64,000 nucleotides of DNA from Babylonia areolata (taxonomy: Eukaryota; Mollusca; Gastropoda; Neogastropoda; Buccinidae): the NCBI RefSeq assembly GCF_041734735.1, contig NC_134883.1, positions 32,873,764 to 32,937,763 on the forward strand. The letters are read 5' to 3'. Shown piece by piece: positions 46,763-57,420 of this stretch. Position numbers and translations under genes: made by a program. The notes under the pieces were generated by a model. That model had not been told where the DNA came from. It saw nothing but the letters and a program-made list of their open reading frames with translations, and did no database searches. Within the stretch, counting starts at the first letter, position 1. Each line of letters opens with the position of its first letter.

Positions 46763-47043
46763 GGAAAGAAGGGCGAGATAGAACCTCTGTAGCCTTTACC
46801 CAAGTTGCACTTCCAAGCATGTAATTCCGTTTAGATAATAAACAACACCCTGCAGTGTTTGTGTGCACGTGTGAGAGAAGTGTGCAAGAGTATCTGCGTG
46901 CACTTCAGTTCACAAACGAGCATGACCTGGCATGCACGCGTGCAATGTCAAGGAGCAGGTAACTCCCTCTGTTCTGTTCGGCTACTGATACGCGTGTTGC
47001 ACACACGCGAACGCGTAATGCTTTCACATGCGCACGGTGTGGT

Positions 47044-47211
47044 GTACATGCACGCGACGTTGAAAATCACCGGTATCGGTGTTACAGGCATGGAACTGTA
47101 CATTCAGGATGCAAAACAGCGTCCACTTAGTACATGCACGCAACGTGAAAATCACTGGTATCGGTGTTACAGGCATGGAAGCGCACACTCAGGATGCAAA
47201 ACAGCGTCCAT
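47044..47211. repeat. 86-bp tandem duplication
   Basis: GTACATGCACGCGACG, AAAATCACCGGTATCGGTGT, TACAGGCATGGAA, CAGGATGCAAAACAGCGTCC is repeated from 47130 with few changes. Each copy contains the palindrome ACCGGTATCGGT or its ACTGGT variant. Confidence 0.93.
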
Positions 47212-47416
47212 ATACCCTGGAAGGGCGAGGCTCAGTGTCGTGCGCGCACGCGTACAGACCGGTTGGAGGAGCGACATAAAAACCAGTCGCCAGAAGCCTG
47301 TCTAGAGTGGACATAAACTGTCTTCCACACCCGCCATTTCCCCGTCCCGACCTAACCACCTACGCTGACAGTATTCTCCGCTTCTCTCCAACCTCCTCAC
47401 TCCCTGAATTAACTCT

Positions 47417-47471
47417 GTGTGTGTGTGTGTGTGTGTGTCTCTCTCTCGCTCTGTCTCTCCTTCTCTCCTCC

Positions 47472-47508
<37 letters not shown>

Positions 47509-47697
47509 AATCGCTCCCTCTCTCATAAAGTGTGGCTATCACTCAAGACTTCTCTCAGCTACAGGACACGCACATTTCTCCACCATTAGGCCCGAGATGG
47601 AGACGAAAAGTCTTCCGAGTCTCTGAACTCTCTGGCACCGACTTTGGCCACCAGGATTATTTCCCTCCCAACCACCCCCCACACACACACGCCCAAC

Positions 47698-47735
<38 letters not shown>

Positions 47736-47830
47736 ATCCCCCAAACACGCCCATCCCTTTCCCCCACGCCCCAACCCTGAAGCCAGTTACTTCTCACACC
47801 AAGATCCGCTGATAAATTTTTTTTTTTTTT
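47417..47830. repeat. (GT)n-(CT)n and a C34 tract
   Basis: GT and CT units at 47417-47504, then an uninterrupted run of about 36 C at 47699-47734, among the longest homopolymers in the window, and a T-run at 47817-47832. Confidence 0.93.
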
Positions 47831-48080
47831 TTAAACACAAAAAACCCCAACGATATAGACATACCGACACGCAGACTCACGGAAAGACAAACATACACAA
47901 TCTGCCATTACCAACAACAATGTAAGCAGAACATTTCTAGACACACGTACAACACAAGAAGGGGGCGGGGGGTGGGGGGTGGGGTGGGGGGGGGCTTGGG
48001 GCTGAGGGATGCAATGCGTGGATAGAGATCCACGTAAAGGAAAAAGTAAAGAGAAAGAATAACTACAAAGAGAATCAAAT

Positions 48081-48453
48081 AACAGATTTCTCGATCTGAA
48101 ATCAGGGCTGCTCTTTGTGAAGCAAGAGCATGCATTGCTACAGTGCAGTGACACACGTTTTTGTGTTTTTTTCTGTCAAAATTTCATTGACAGAAATTTG
48201 GCAGGGACAACTGTTTTTGCTGTGGGTCCTTTTAAGTGCGCTGAGTGCATGTTGCCGAGATAACATATTCTGTGTTTCAGACCAGACCATATTTTTTTCC
48301 TGTTTAGTGTGAATGGGTAGCACCCAGATTACCACTCAAGGTCCAGTAGCTCCAGTGGAGAAGCAAGTAAAGTCCCAGTCCTGTGCAGGACTCGAATTAA
48401 TGAAGTATTTGCTTCCTTGTCGGGCATATTATCACTAAGCCCACTGTTCCACG
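48081..48453 (-). mobile_element. tRNA-derived SINE (same family as 1-424)
   Basis: Collinear with 1-424. AACAGATTTCTC marks the 3' side, then GAAATCAGGGCTGCTC, CTTTTAAGTGCGCTGAGTGC, ACCACTCAAGGTCCAGTAGC and the tRNA-like head on the right. The B-box survives as ATTCGAGTCC on the minus strand (about 48388-48397). The A-box side is degraded. The insertion lacks the ATACAA tail of the first copy and is moderately diverged from it. Confidence 0.82.
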
Positions 48454-48535
48454 TACAACACACATAATATTATAATCAACAAATCACATAAAATACAAAA
48501 ACAAGAAAAACCCAATTTTCTCGCAATGCGCGAAC

Positions 48536-48538
<3 letters not shown>

Positions 48539-48580
<42 letters not shown>
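48539..48580. repeat. (CA)n microsatellite
   Basis: About 20 CA units. Confidence 0.97.
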
Positions 48581-48599
48581 GTAAAACAAAAACACCTAC

Positions 48600-48980
48600 C
48601 TTCCACACACGTCAACTGCATCACCATCAGCAGCCACAGCGACGACGACACAAGCCACGCCCACGTGAGCGACCTTGCGCAGCGACCCAGGAGAGCGCAA
48701 ACACGTGGAGGCATGGTAGATCTAGCTCCAGTTCCAAGCGCACTGCCCGCCACACCATTGGTCGACGACGACGGCTATACATCCAATCATAACACAGGTC
48801 ACAACAGGTTTGTCGCGCATCTCCGGCGATTGGAGGGGAGGCAGAGGCGTGGCTTTCACACGTTGCTAATCCAATGGCAAGGCGTCACTCGTACCCGACG
48901 GCATTATCAGTCATTCCCTCTGCACGCACAAAAAAGAAAGCACTTCGGCTGTGACAACTGTGTTTTCAGTAAGTGAGTGT
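48600..48980. promoter_or_regulatory. Candidate host promoter / first exon: CCAAT-box and E-box cluster
   Basis: Four CCAAT cores lie within 120 bp: ATTGG at 48757-48761, CCAAT at 48783-48787, ATTGG at 48829-48833 and CCAAT at 48871-48875. Two CACGTG E-boxes lie upstream at 48662-48667 and 48702-48707. The stretch is GC-richer than its surroundings and poor in simple repeats. A good 5' splice-site match, CA|GTAAGTGAG, follows at about 48968-48978. A 104-codon open frame spans 48665-48976 but resembles nothing I know. NF-Y-type promoters typically carry several CCAAT boxes in either orientation. The strand is unresolved, though the splice site favours plus. Confidence 0.4.
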
Positions 48981-49500
48981 GTGTGTGTGTGGGGGGGGGG
49001 GAAGAGGCAGAGACGAAAAGACCAGACAGTCGGACAAACATATAGACAGACAGAAACAGAACCAGAAAGACACAAAAAGAGAGAGAGGGAAGGGGAAAGA
49101 ATGAACGAACGAACGAACGAGAGAGAAAGAGAGAGGGGGGGTGGGGTTCAAATAATTATAACGAATTAGATACATTCATAAACGAATGAATAAAATACTG
49201 ATCGCGAAAATCCCGCTGAAACTTTTTTTCCCCCCGAGCTTTCTATTACCTTATACTGAAAATAAATGAAACAGAATTAAAAGCAATAATATTGATGATA
49301 ATAATAATAATAAATTATGCTAAAATGGATTCGATCGTAAAGAGCCTCACAATCTTGCCAAAAGTCAGAGAAACGAAAAATAAAAATAAAGTATGTTAAA
49401 CATGACACTAAGTGGAATCTAGCCCCCTTTCCTTACCCCTTCCTCCTATTTCCCCTTCCTTTCTAAATTTCTAAATCAAAAATTCATTTTAAATCACGGA
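48981..49500. other. Microsatellite and A/T-rich DNA
   Basis: GTGT-G10 at 48976-49001, GA/GAAC repeats at 49076-49133 and (AAT)n at 49292-49310. No gene. Confidence 0.6.
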
Positions 49501-49773
49501 GGAATAATCATCATGTCATGCATATCGATCGGCAATCAGGTGGAAGCAGTTCTTACAGACTCTCAAGCTTTTGTCAGCCTGTAGTTGCTAATGTTCTGAG
49601 CAGTTCCACACGTCCACTCAAGAAGGTGGTATAGAGGTTAAGCTCTTTTCAAGAGGGAAAGATGGGAGGGGGGGATTAGGGAACAGAAAGAAGACAGTGG
49701 AACTGTGAGGGGGAGACGTTGTGTTTTATGACAGACCCTGTCGTTTCTTTCCACTTTCAAAACACACCCTATG

Positions 49774-49807
<34 letters not shown>

Positions 49808-49942
49808 ACTCTGCTTATTTTCCAGCGTTTAATTTACATTCGCGTTTCATTTATAAGTTTATCTAATTCTACTTCGTTTTTGTTGTTGTGTTTCATAATA
49901 ATTGAGATGAGGATAAATTTATCATGCATTTATATTATGCAT

Positions 49943-49991
<49 letters not shown>

Positions 49992-51190
49992 ATGAGAGAC
50001 AGAGACAGAGAGTTTCAATTCAAGACTTTATTCCAAACAGTCCCCCTTGGGAAAGAGATACACAACTATGTCATGCAGATATCGATCAACAGTCAGACTC
50101 TCAGCAGTTGCCAGCCTGCACTTTCAATTTTCAAAGCAGATCTACTGAAAAGGAGGCCATAAAGATGTTAAGCTCTTTTTATAGGGGGTCTGGGGGGTGT
50201 AAGGCGTGGGGGGGGGGGGGGAGTTGAGGAAACAGGGAGGTGAAGGAGAGAAGGTGGGTAGAAAGCAGAGGGGAGTGGAATGGGGAATGGGGTTGTTCCT
50301 TGAGAAACACCATGGTTTTTGTGTCACGACAGACATCACCCACTTTCTCCTTTCAAAACACATTCTGGCCTTTTTTTTTAAATTATTTTTTTACCCCATC
50401 TGCCTGCGTTTTCAATTTGAACTAGCATTTCCTTACAATAAACGTGTTGGATGCTTTTTTTTTCGGAGTTGAGGATAAATATATCTTGCATGCATATTGA
50501 TCGACAGTCAGTCCCCCAGCTTTTGTGAGCGTGTACGTTTTTAATCTTCCGAACATGTCTACCTTAAAAAAAAAAAAGAAAAAAAAAAAAGAGGAGGGGC
50601 AAAGAAATCAACCTCTTTTTAAAAAGAGGTAGGGGGGTGGGAGGGGGGGGTGAAGGGAGGAGAGAAGGTAGATAGAAAAGTGACGGGGGGGGGGGGGGGG
50701 GGGAGGAGGTGTTCCCCGATGAACAATGCGGCGTTGTGTCTCATGATAACCCTGACCTACTTTCTCCCTCTAAAACACACTCTGAGCTTTTTTTTCTCCT
50801 TTGTTCTTCAAATTTCAAGTTCAATCAGCGTTTCGATGCAGTAAGCTGCTGCTGTTGTTGTTCTTATTCTTGTTGTTGCTGTTGTTCTTAACTGAGCGGA
50901 GCTGGGGATAATTACGTCATGTCTATCAAATTTTTAATGGTTGTGTGTGTGTGTTCGGGGTGTGTGTGTGGGGGGGGGGGGGGGGGGGGAAGGAGGGGGG
51001 TGCGGGGGGAGGAGGGGGGTGAATTGGAGATCCCTGACGAATACAATGGCCACTCGTGTAAGCACAGACCTGTCAATCACCCATTGAAAAAAGACTTCTT
51101 TTTTTTTCTTTTTCTTTTTTTAAACCCTCCTCGTCTGTTCTTCTGGGAATTAATTTCAGTCGAGAGTTTCCATTCAATAATTCTTGTTTG
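49501..51190. repeat. Degenerate ~420-bp tandem repeat, about four copies
   Basis: The same series of landmarks recurs: ATGTCATGCATATCGATCGG..AATCAGG; CAGCCTG; GTTAAGCTCTTTTCAAG; a G/A-rich stretch; GTTGTGTTTTATGACAGACC; TTTCAAAACACACCCTATGC; a pyrimidine run; and CAGCGTTT. Copy starts are near 49510, 50067, 50482 and 50914. Copy 1 is longer because (CT)n at 49775-49803 and (CA)n-(TA)n at 49942-49991 have grown in it. Copy 4 is the most degraded and holds a (GT)n-G20 tract. No protein frame is conserved across copies. Confidence 0.75.
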
Positions 51191-51472
51191 ATTTAATTCA
51201 TCAATTTATCTATTTATTTTTTTACTTCAGCAGAGTGTTGTCTCATGACACTGACACGGGGGAACGTCGTCGCCGAGACAACAGGAGAACGAATCCCGAG
51301 GGAGAGGCTGTATGCGAACAGGGAAGTAAGTAACGCCAACAGAACGGCGAGAAAGATTGGGTCAGAAAAATAAATAAATAAATAAAATAAAATAAAATAA
51401 ATAAATAAAAGGGTTTGTCGAGATTTTCCAATTTGTTACGTCCAGGCGTGGCGTTACGTGATTAGATCACAC

Positions 51473-51518
<46 letters not shown>

Positions 51519-52040
51519 GGAACCCGACAACCCAGCACAAGAAGTACACAACTGGATGTTTATGACAATCCTCTGAGTTACACAGGCATTACACGTCAAC
51601 ATCAATATGATGCATAACAGATCCTGTGCACGTACATGACAAGCCTCAACTTCTTCTCTTTTTTTTTTTTTTTTAATGGCAAAAACTCCTGACACTATCC
51701 ATATCACAATCCAACTCCTAAATCACGCTGCAACTTGAGAATGAAATTGCACCTGTCAACGTCTGTGTTATCTGTTGTATATATTTATTTTATCAAATGG
51801 CGTTTGGAAGGTTTTGTTGCTGTTGCTGTTGTTCCTTTTAAAGAGGAGGGGGTCTCCGTGTGTTCATGTTTTCAATTCAATGTTGGAAGCAAAACGAGTT
51901 TCCCCGCCGTTTGAATCTGTATTTCATTATTAATCATTGCTGTCTTGAACAAAATCTCATAAGTATCCGTGGGTGGTCAGAATGTTTGATAGGACGTCAC
52001 GAAAAAAAAAAAGCAACGTCCATTTTGTAATAGTATTGTT
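51191..52040. other. Unassigned DNA with (AAAT)n and (CA)n
   Basis: (AAAT/AAAAT)n at 51366-51408, (CA)n at 51476-51516, an A/T-run at 51659-51674 and otherwise unique sequence. No gene. Confidence 0.55.
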
Positions 52041-52044
52041 CTTC

Positions 52045-52700
52045 ATTATTGATAATAATAATTATTATTATTATATTTTTATAGCGCTGAATCTTGTGCA
52101 GAGACTAATCAAAGCGCCTTCGCACCAGTTATTCACACGCATGCATAACTCTAAAACTGGAAAAACTGAAGACAAGGAAGAGGCAGGGAAGGGAGGCTAT
52201 TTTGGGAAGAGGTGGGTTTTAAGACCAGACTTGAAAGAGCTGAGTTCGGAGACCTGGCGAAGAGAAAGAGGAAGTTCATTCCAATTGCAAGGTCCAGAGA
52301 CAGAGAAAGAACGGCGGCCAACAGTCGAGTGTTTGAATCTGGGTATGCGTAAAAAGAGTGGATCCGAAGCCGATCGTTCAGAGCGAGATGGTGTGTAAAG
52401 GTGAAGGCAGCCACAGAGATAGGAAGGGGCAGATTTGTGAATACATTTATAACACTGAGTGCTGATCTTGTACTTAATTCTGTGTGAGACAGGTAGCCAG
52501 AGGAGATGTTGCAAAAGAGGAATGATGTGCTCAGATATTTTCTTTCTGAGAACGAGTCGGGCAGAAGAATTTTGCATGCGCAGAAGGGACTGAATGGATG
52601 AAGCAGGCAAACCAGACAATAGAGAGTTACAGTAGTCAAGGCGAGAGAGAATGAGAGAAACGACTACAAGTCTAGACGTCACTTCCAAACAAATAAATAC
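52045..52700 (-). mobile_element. CR1/L2-like LINE fragment (reverse transcriptase C-terminal part, 3' UTR and tail)
   Basis: The minus strand, open from about 52700 to 52197, reads LILSRLDYCNSLLSGLPASS, SSARLVLRKKISEHIIPLLQ, LLWLPVSHRIKYKI, LYTPSRSERSASDPLFLRIP and SFKSGLKTHLFPK. This is the thumb-like region and C-terminus of CR1/L2-type LINEs, and it starts further upstream than the 5 kb copy. The 3' UTR ends with AAGGCGCTTTGATTAGTCTC, TCAGCGCTATAAAAATA and an (ATT)n tail (52048-52075 on +). The reading frame is intact over about 165 codons, so the copy is fairly young, but it is 5'-truncated near 52700 and cannot be active. Confidence 0.88.
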
Positions 52701-52752
52701 GTCTTGTGAGACTGACAAATAATAACACAGAAATGCACAAAATAAATAAATG

Positions 52753-52885
52753 AGTTTCAGTTTCAGTTTCAGTAGCTCAAGAAGGCGTCACTGCGTTCGG
52801 ACAAAACCATATACGCTACACCACATCTGCCAAGCAGATGCCTGACCAGCAGCGTAACCCAACGCGCTTAGTCAGGCCTTGAGAA
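52753..52885 (-). mobile_element. Short tRNA-like SINE with a CTGAAA tail and target-site duplication
   Basis: On the minus strand it starts CTCAAGGCCTGACTAAGCGC and GTTGGGTTACGCTGCTGGTC, contains a B-box-like GTCCGAACGC, and ends GAGCTACTGAAACTGAAACT, that is, three CTGAAA tail units. AAATAAATAAATGA stands on both sides (about 52739-52752 and 52905-52918) and could be the target-site duplication, although its low complexity weakens the case. It sits immediately upstream of the LINE in the same orientation. Confidence 0.75.
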
Positions 52886-53400
52886 AAAAAGGGATACTAT
52901 GATAAATAAATAAATGAATGAATAAATAAATAAAAAGGTAAGGATCTGAGGGCGAGGGATGTATCCACCCCCCACAACCTCACCCCCTTTATCAACCAAA
53001 TAATCTTTCAGTTAATAGGCATTGATCCTAAAGGAAAGAAAATACCGACCATAATCATTCAATACCACAATACAGCTCAGAACAAGCTTTCATAATATGT
53101 CACAGTATTAACGATAGCCTTGGCGAACTAAAACATTACCGAGTGTGCACAACCATCCACACATTTCTGTACACAGAGACACTGGAAACCACTGCTCGCT
53201 TAACGTTTCCCAGTATCCGCATAAAACCTTCAGCCATAAATCCTTTGCCGTCTTCATGGGGAAAAAAATTAACTGCACTTTTTTTTTCTTTCCTCTGGCG
53301 AAGAACCAAGTCCAACCTGGTTTAATCTTCGTGCAACGAAACCTATTTCTTGTTTCATAATCACTGCTCACTGCAGTAAATTTCACTGAGTGACAGCGAG
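52886..53400. other. Unassigned DNA
   Basis: (AAAT)n at 52900-52935, otherwise unique with no recognisable gene. Confidence 0.5.
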
Positions 53401-54180
53401 CAGAGAGAGAGAGAGAGTGAGAGAACGTGTGTGTGTGTGTGTGTGTGTGCGTGCGTGTGTGCGCTCTCACACATGTGCATGACCAAAGGCATCACTGCAT
53501 GAGAATAACCGAAAAGAGGATGTGCTATATGTGCATGAAAATAGATTCGATGCGTGATGAGTTTGTATATGAGTAAAGAAAACAATAAACTGGGTGGCAA
53601 CGTTCCCCCCTCCGCCCCCACAAAAAAAAGAACAAAAAAAAGAACAAAAACCACAAAACACACGAACTTCGAATTCCGTGCACAGGTATCTTCTTTTCTA
53701 ACAAAGAAATATCCCCAAACTAACCAAATCTCAACAAGCACATCACACCTGACACCTATTCGTTCGGCTGTCCTGTCGCTTCGACACAACCTAAAATTCC
53801 TGCAGCACCACACACACACACACACACACACCTCTGCAAAATACCTTGCACACACACACACCTCTGGCAAAATATCTTCCAACATCTGCAAACCAACTTA
53901 ACTGCATGCTCAATATACCTTTGCGTTCCAAAACAACCCTCCACAAGACACGAAAACACCTTTGTTTCTCTCTCACAATCTGGATGGTGAAGGGGAGGGG
54001 GTCGGGGGGGGGGGGGGGTGAGTGTCTGCCCAAACAAGCGTGTTTCACGTGCAAGCCGTCAAGTGTCACACGTGGTTTTCATTATTGCCTTGTGTGTAAG
54101 TTGTGTCACGTGTGTGTGTGTGTGTTTGCTGGCTGGATCGCTTCGAAGGCAGGTGCAATGGACAAGCTTGGCTTCTTCTC
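53401..54180. other. (GA)n-(GT)n, short CA arrays and unassigned DNA
   Basis: GA-GT at 53404-53460, (CA)n at 53811-53831 and 53851-53860 with CTCTG(G)CAAAATA(C/T)CTT following each, and a G-run at 54004-54018. The rest is unassigned. Confidence 0.55.
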
Positions 54181-54182
54181 CA

Positions 54183-54338
54183 CCTTTTAGCTGTCTTTAA
54201 TATACATGGTATGTCAGTGTTGCTTTCTTCTACGCCTCTCACCTGTCTTTTATGTACAGGGTATGTTTTACTCTTGCTTCCTCTGCCTTTCACCTGCCTG
54301 CTATGTATACGGAAAGTTACTGTTGCTTGCTTCTTGTT
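54183..54338. repeat. 51-bp minisatellite, three diverged copies
   Basis: CACCTGTCTTTTATGTACAG..GGTATGTTTTACTCTTGCTT and CCTCTGCCT recur with a 51-bp step, starting near 54188, 54239 and 54290. The copies differ at roughly a quarter of positions. Confidence 0.85.
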
Positions 54339-54398
54339 AATGATTGGACACATATGAGATCACCCCTCCCCCATCCCCTATTCGCCCACACGCACCCA

Positions 54399-54400
<2 letters not shown>

Positions 54401-54453
<53 letters not shown>

Positions 54454-54498
54454 GAGCATAAACATATATACAATTATATATATATATACATATGTATG

Positions 54499-54541
<43 letters not shown>
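54401..54541. repeat. (CT)n-(TA)n/(TATG)n compound microsatellite
   Basis: About 15 CT units, then TA with TATG and GAGCATAAAC interruptions, ending in about 17 TA units at 54504-54540. Confidence 0.95.
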
Positions 54542-54545
<4 letters not shown>

Positions 54546-54921
54546 CTTTCATGAGAGTGAGTGAGATAAAGGTGAAGGGGCTGAGGGTTAGAGATGATAC
54601 AGGAGCTAAATCGTATCATTAACTTCAACGGATGACAACAATCCCTTCGACCAAGTGAGTTCTGTGCATTCTACCTCAGCATACTTGTGACTGAAACGCT
54701 TATAATACGGCAGTACAATTCATCTTTTTCTTTCATTCAAAAATTAAACGTTGGAGACCACGTCTCTCTATAACTCCCCTTCCCGCTGCAACCCCCTCCT
54801 CCCTCCGTTCCCTCACCCAGACACAAACACACATGTATGCACCACAAACACGCGCGCGAACGCACGCGCAAATACACACACATACGCGAGCACACGCAAA
54901 TGCACATATGCGCGCGTACAT

Positions 54922-54968
<47 letters not shown>

Positions 54969-55197
54969 ATTCTTTCCACAAACTGTCCACGTAACAAAAC
55001 CCTGACGACCATAGCAAAGTTCACATCAGATCCTCTTTCGCAATACCGCAACATGAAAACCGATTCATCTACGCAAATTACAAGTTTATCGCCAACACGA
55101 GCTTTCGTCCGTACAACCGATGCTGACATAACCCATTCGGTGTATTTGCAGACACATCCTTCTTGTTGCAACGCTCAGTAAAATCAACATCGGTGGG

Positions 55198-55232
<35 letters not shown>

Positions 55233-55650
55233 TTTTGTTTCTTCTTTAACTGAAATGGTCAACACCAACAAAAAAGCATGCTCATTTCTCAGAAGGGGAA
55301 AAGGGTGATACAGGGGTACACAGAGACCAAACCGCGACAGACTGACCGACAGACAGGCTGAGACAGATATACTGAGACAGACAAAGGAGAAGTGAGAGTG
55401 CTGGAGAAAGAAAGAGGGAGAAGGGACAAGACACAGACAAGACAAAGAAAAATGAAAACACAAACAACAACAATTTTTTTTAACTACTATGTTATGTCAT
55501 ATGTATGTATGCTTGTATGCGTGTGATTCTGTATATGTAGAATTATATATGTGCATGTTCGTATATGTGTGCATGTAGTGTTTGTATCTATGTATGTTTA
55601 TTTACCGTGACAGGTGGTACTTTCGCTGTGTATTCTGGTTTTCTCAATGT
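54542..55650. other. Unassigned DNA with CA arrays
   Basis: CACG/CGCA-rich DNA at 54826-54920, (CA)n at 54925-54966 and 55202-55229, and TATG repeats at 55500-55560. No supported gene. Confidence 0.6.
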
Positions 55651-55734
<84 letters not shown>

Positions 55735-55813
55735 GCGCTACACACGTGAAATATACCAACAGAACGATGTTTCAACAGGAAAAGAAAGAAAGAAAAAACG
55801 ATTTCCAAGGGGT

Positions 55814-55874
<61 letters not shown>
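55651..55874. repeat. Two (CA)n arrays, the first with a (TA)n end
   Basis: CA at 55651-55701 then TA-rich DNA to 55735, and CA at 55817-55873. Confidence 0.96.
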
Positions 55875-55876
<2 letters not shown>

Positions 55877-56325
55877 CATCAACAACAAAATACTGTTTCT
55901 TTCGCAGGCTACAAAAGTGTCAGACTAACAGGAAAGGAAACCCAGCAGACAGAAGCAAAGCCATACAGCCGTTCTCTATTCATCAATCAATCCATCACCT
56001 TGGTACGTCCACGGCAGAGGGCCCTCCATCCATCAACAGAACAAGTGGGTCAGGAGAACGAAGCTTTAAGGCGTGAACCAACTCCCTTACTATATACCCC
56101 ATTCCGGAATACCAGCAATTTCCCCCCCCCCTTCCTCCCCTCCCCAGCCCCCCTACCCCCACCCCCACCTCGCCCCTCACCCCTTCTAATACAATGATTT
56201 TTTTTTTCTTTTAATAACCATCACAGTACAAATTCAAGCACATGAAACCAGTGTGTTGATACTTATCAGTTGTAAGTTGATTCCTATGCATTTGGTTAAC
56301 AAGGATACTATTATTGCAAGAAGGA

Positions 56326-56361
<36 letters not shown>

Positions 56362-56904
56362 AAGAAAGGAACGAAACAAAAAGAAAAGAAAGAAAGAAAA
56401 AAGAGATCAATATGTGCATGTAACTACATCGCTTAACCGTCTCCCCCCCTCTCAAGTTTATTTATTCTATTTTTCTCCCATTTCCCTTACCCACTTCTGT
56501 GCTTGAGAGAGAAAGAGACAGACAGACAGACAGACAGAGACAGAAGACACAGATACAGACACAGACAAAAACTTCAACTCTGGCAGCAACTTGTTGCAGC
56601 GATTACACCGTAGTAGACAGGGAAGAGGTAGGAACGACTATTTTCCTTTCAGTTTCATACATACGTTGCACTTCATATACCGGTATTAACAAAGACAACA
56701 GCGGCAACTTCAACAATACAAACATTCATCTATAAGAATATGCACAGTGATCAGACTGACATTGATTGTAAATCTGGTTGTTCCTGTTGATGCCGTGTAG
56801 TAAACCTGCACATATAAACTGAGTTATCTCCGAGTTATGTGTATATTCTGTTTCAGTCTTCTTTATTTGAAGTTTAACCCTTCAAGACCAAGCGGTCTTT
56901 GCAA

Positions 56905-56936
<32 letters not shown>

Positions 56937-57151
56937 GATCGCATACGATTTTTTAACCGTTATTTCAAATCGCCGTTATTCCGATAAGTATAGAACCGTG
57001 GGCTTTTTTGTTTCAGTCCTCGAAATAAACAATAACCACGAAACTAAATACATAAACATAATAACCAAACAAACCAATGAACTAGCTCACCCATACGAAC
57101 ACGAAACTCCAAAGCCCGTACCACAGGCCCTGCCCGAAACAATCTAAAATC
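55875..57151. other. Unassigned DNA
   Basis: C-rich DNA at 56120-56175, (GA)n at 56328-56358, (GACA)n at 56515-56540 and an A27-G9 junction at 56902-56938. No gene. Confidence 0.5.
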
Positions 57152-57420
57152 AATGTAAGGTTCGTGTATCCCTTGGTCAGTCTGTCCTACCAAATGCTGC
57201 CAAGTGGCCAGTTCGGATGGCAGGACCCCCGAAAACGGAGTATGGCTGCCTCAATGGCGGGGTAAAAAAATGGTCGTACACGTAAAAGCCCACTCGTGTA
57301 CATACGAGTGAACGTGGGAGTTGCAGCCCACGAACGAAGAAGAAGAATGTAAGGTTCGTGTATCCCTTGGTCAAACTGTCCCACAAAATGCCAAATGGCC
57401 AATTCGTGCGGCAGGATTCG
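57152..57420. repeat. ~75-bp direct duplication surrounding a SINE fragment
   Basis: AATGTAAGGTTCGTGTATCC plus CTTGGTCA is identical at 57153-57180 and 57346-57373. The following ~45 bp (CTGTCC..CAAATG..TGGCCARTTCG..GGCAGGA) is similar but diverged between the copies. The SINE lies exactly between them, as a very long target-site duplication would place it. Confidence 0.8.
57228..57345 (+). mobile_element. 5'-truncated SINE with a GAAG tail, sharing a core with the SINE at 4297
   Basis: It begins CCCCGAAAACGGAGTATGGC, which is the reverse complement of the 4.55 kb core. It continues TACACGTAAAAGCCCACTCG and GTGGGAGTTGCAGCCCACGA and ends in (GAA)n at 57334-57345. The tRNA head is missing. Its tail type matches that of the LINE at 20443-20880. 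Confidence 0.78.

Noticed and set aside
48665-48976. 104-codon frame as a confident first exon
   Set aside because: No homology is recognised. Kept only as part of the promoter hypothesis.
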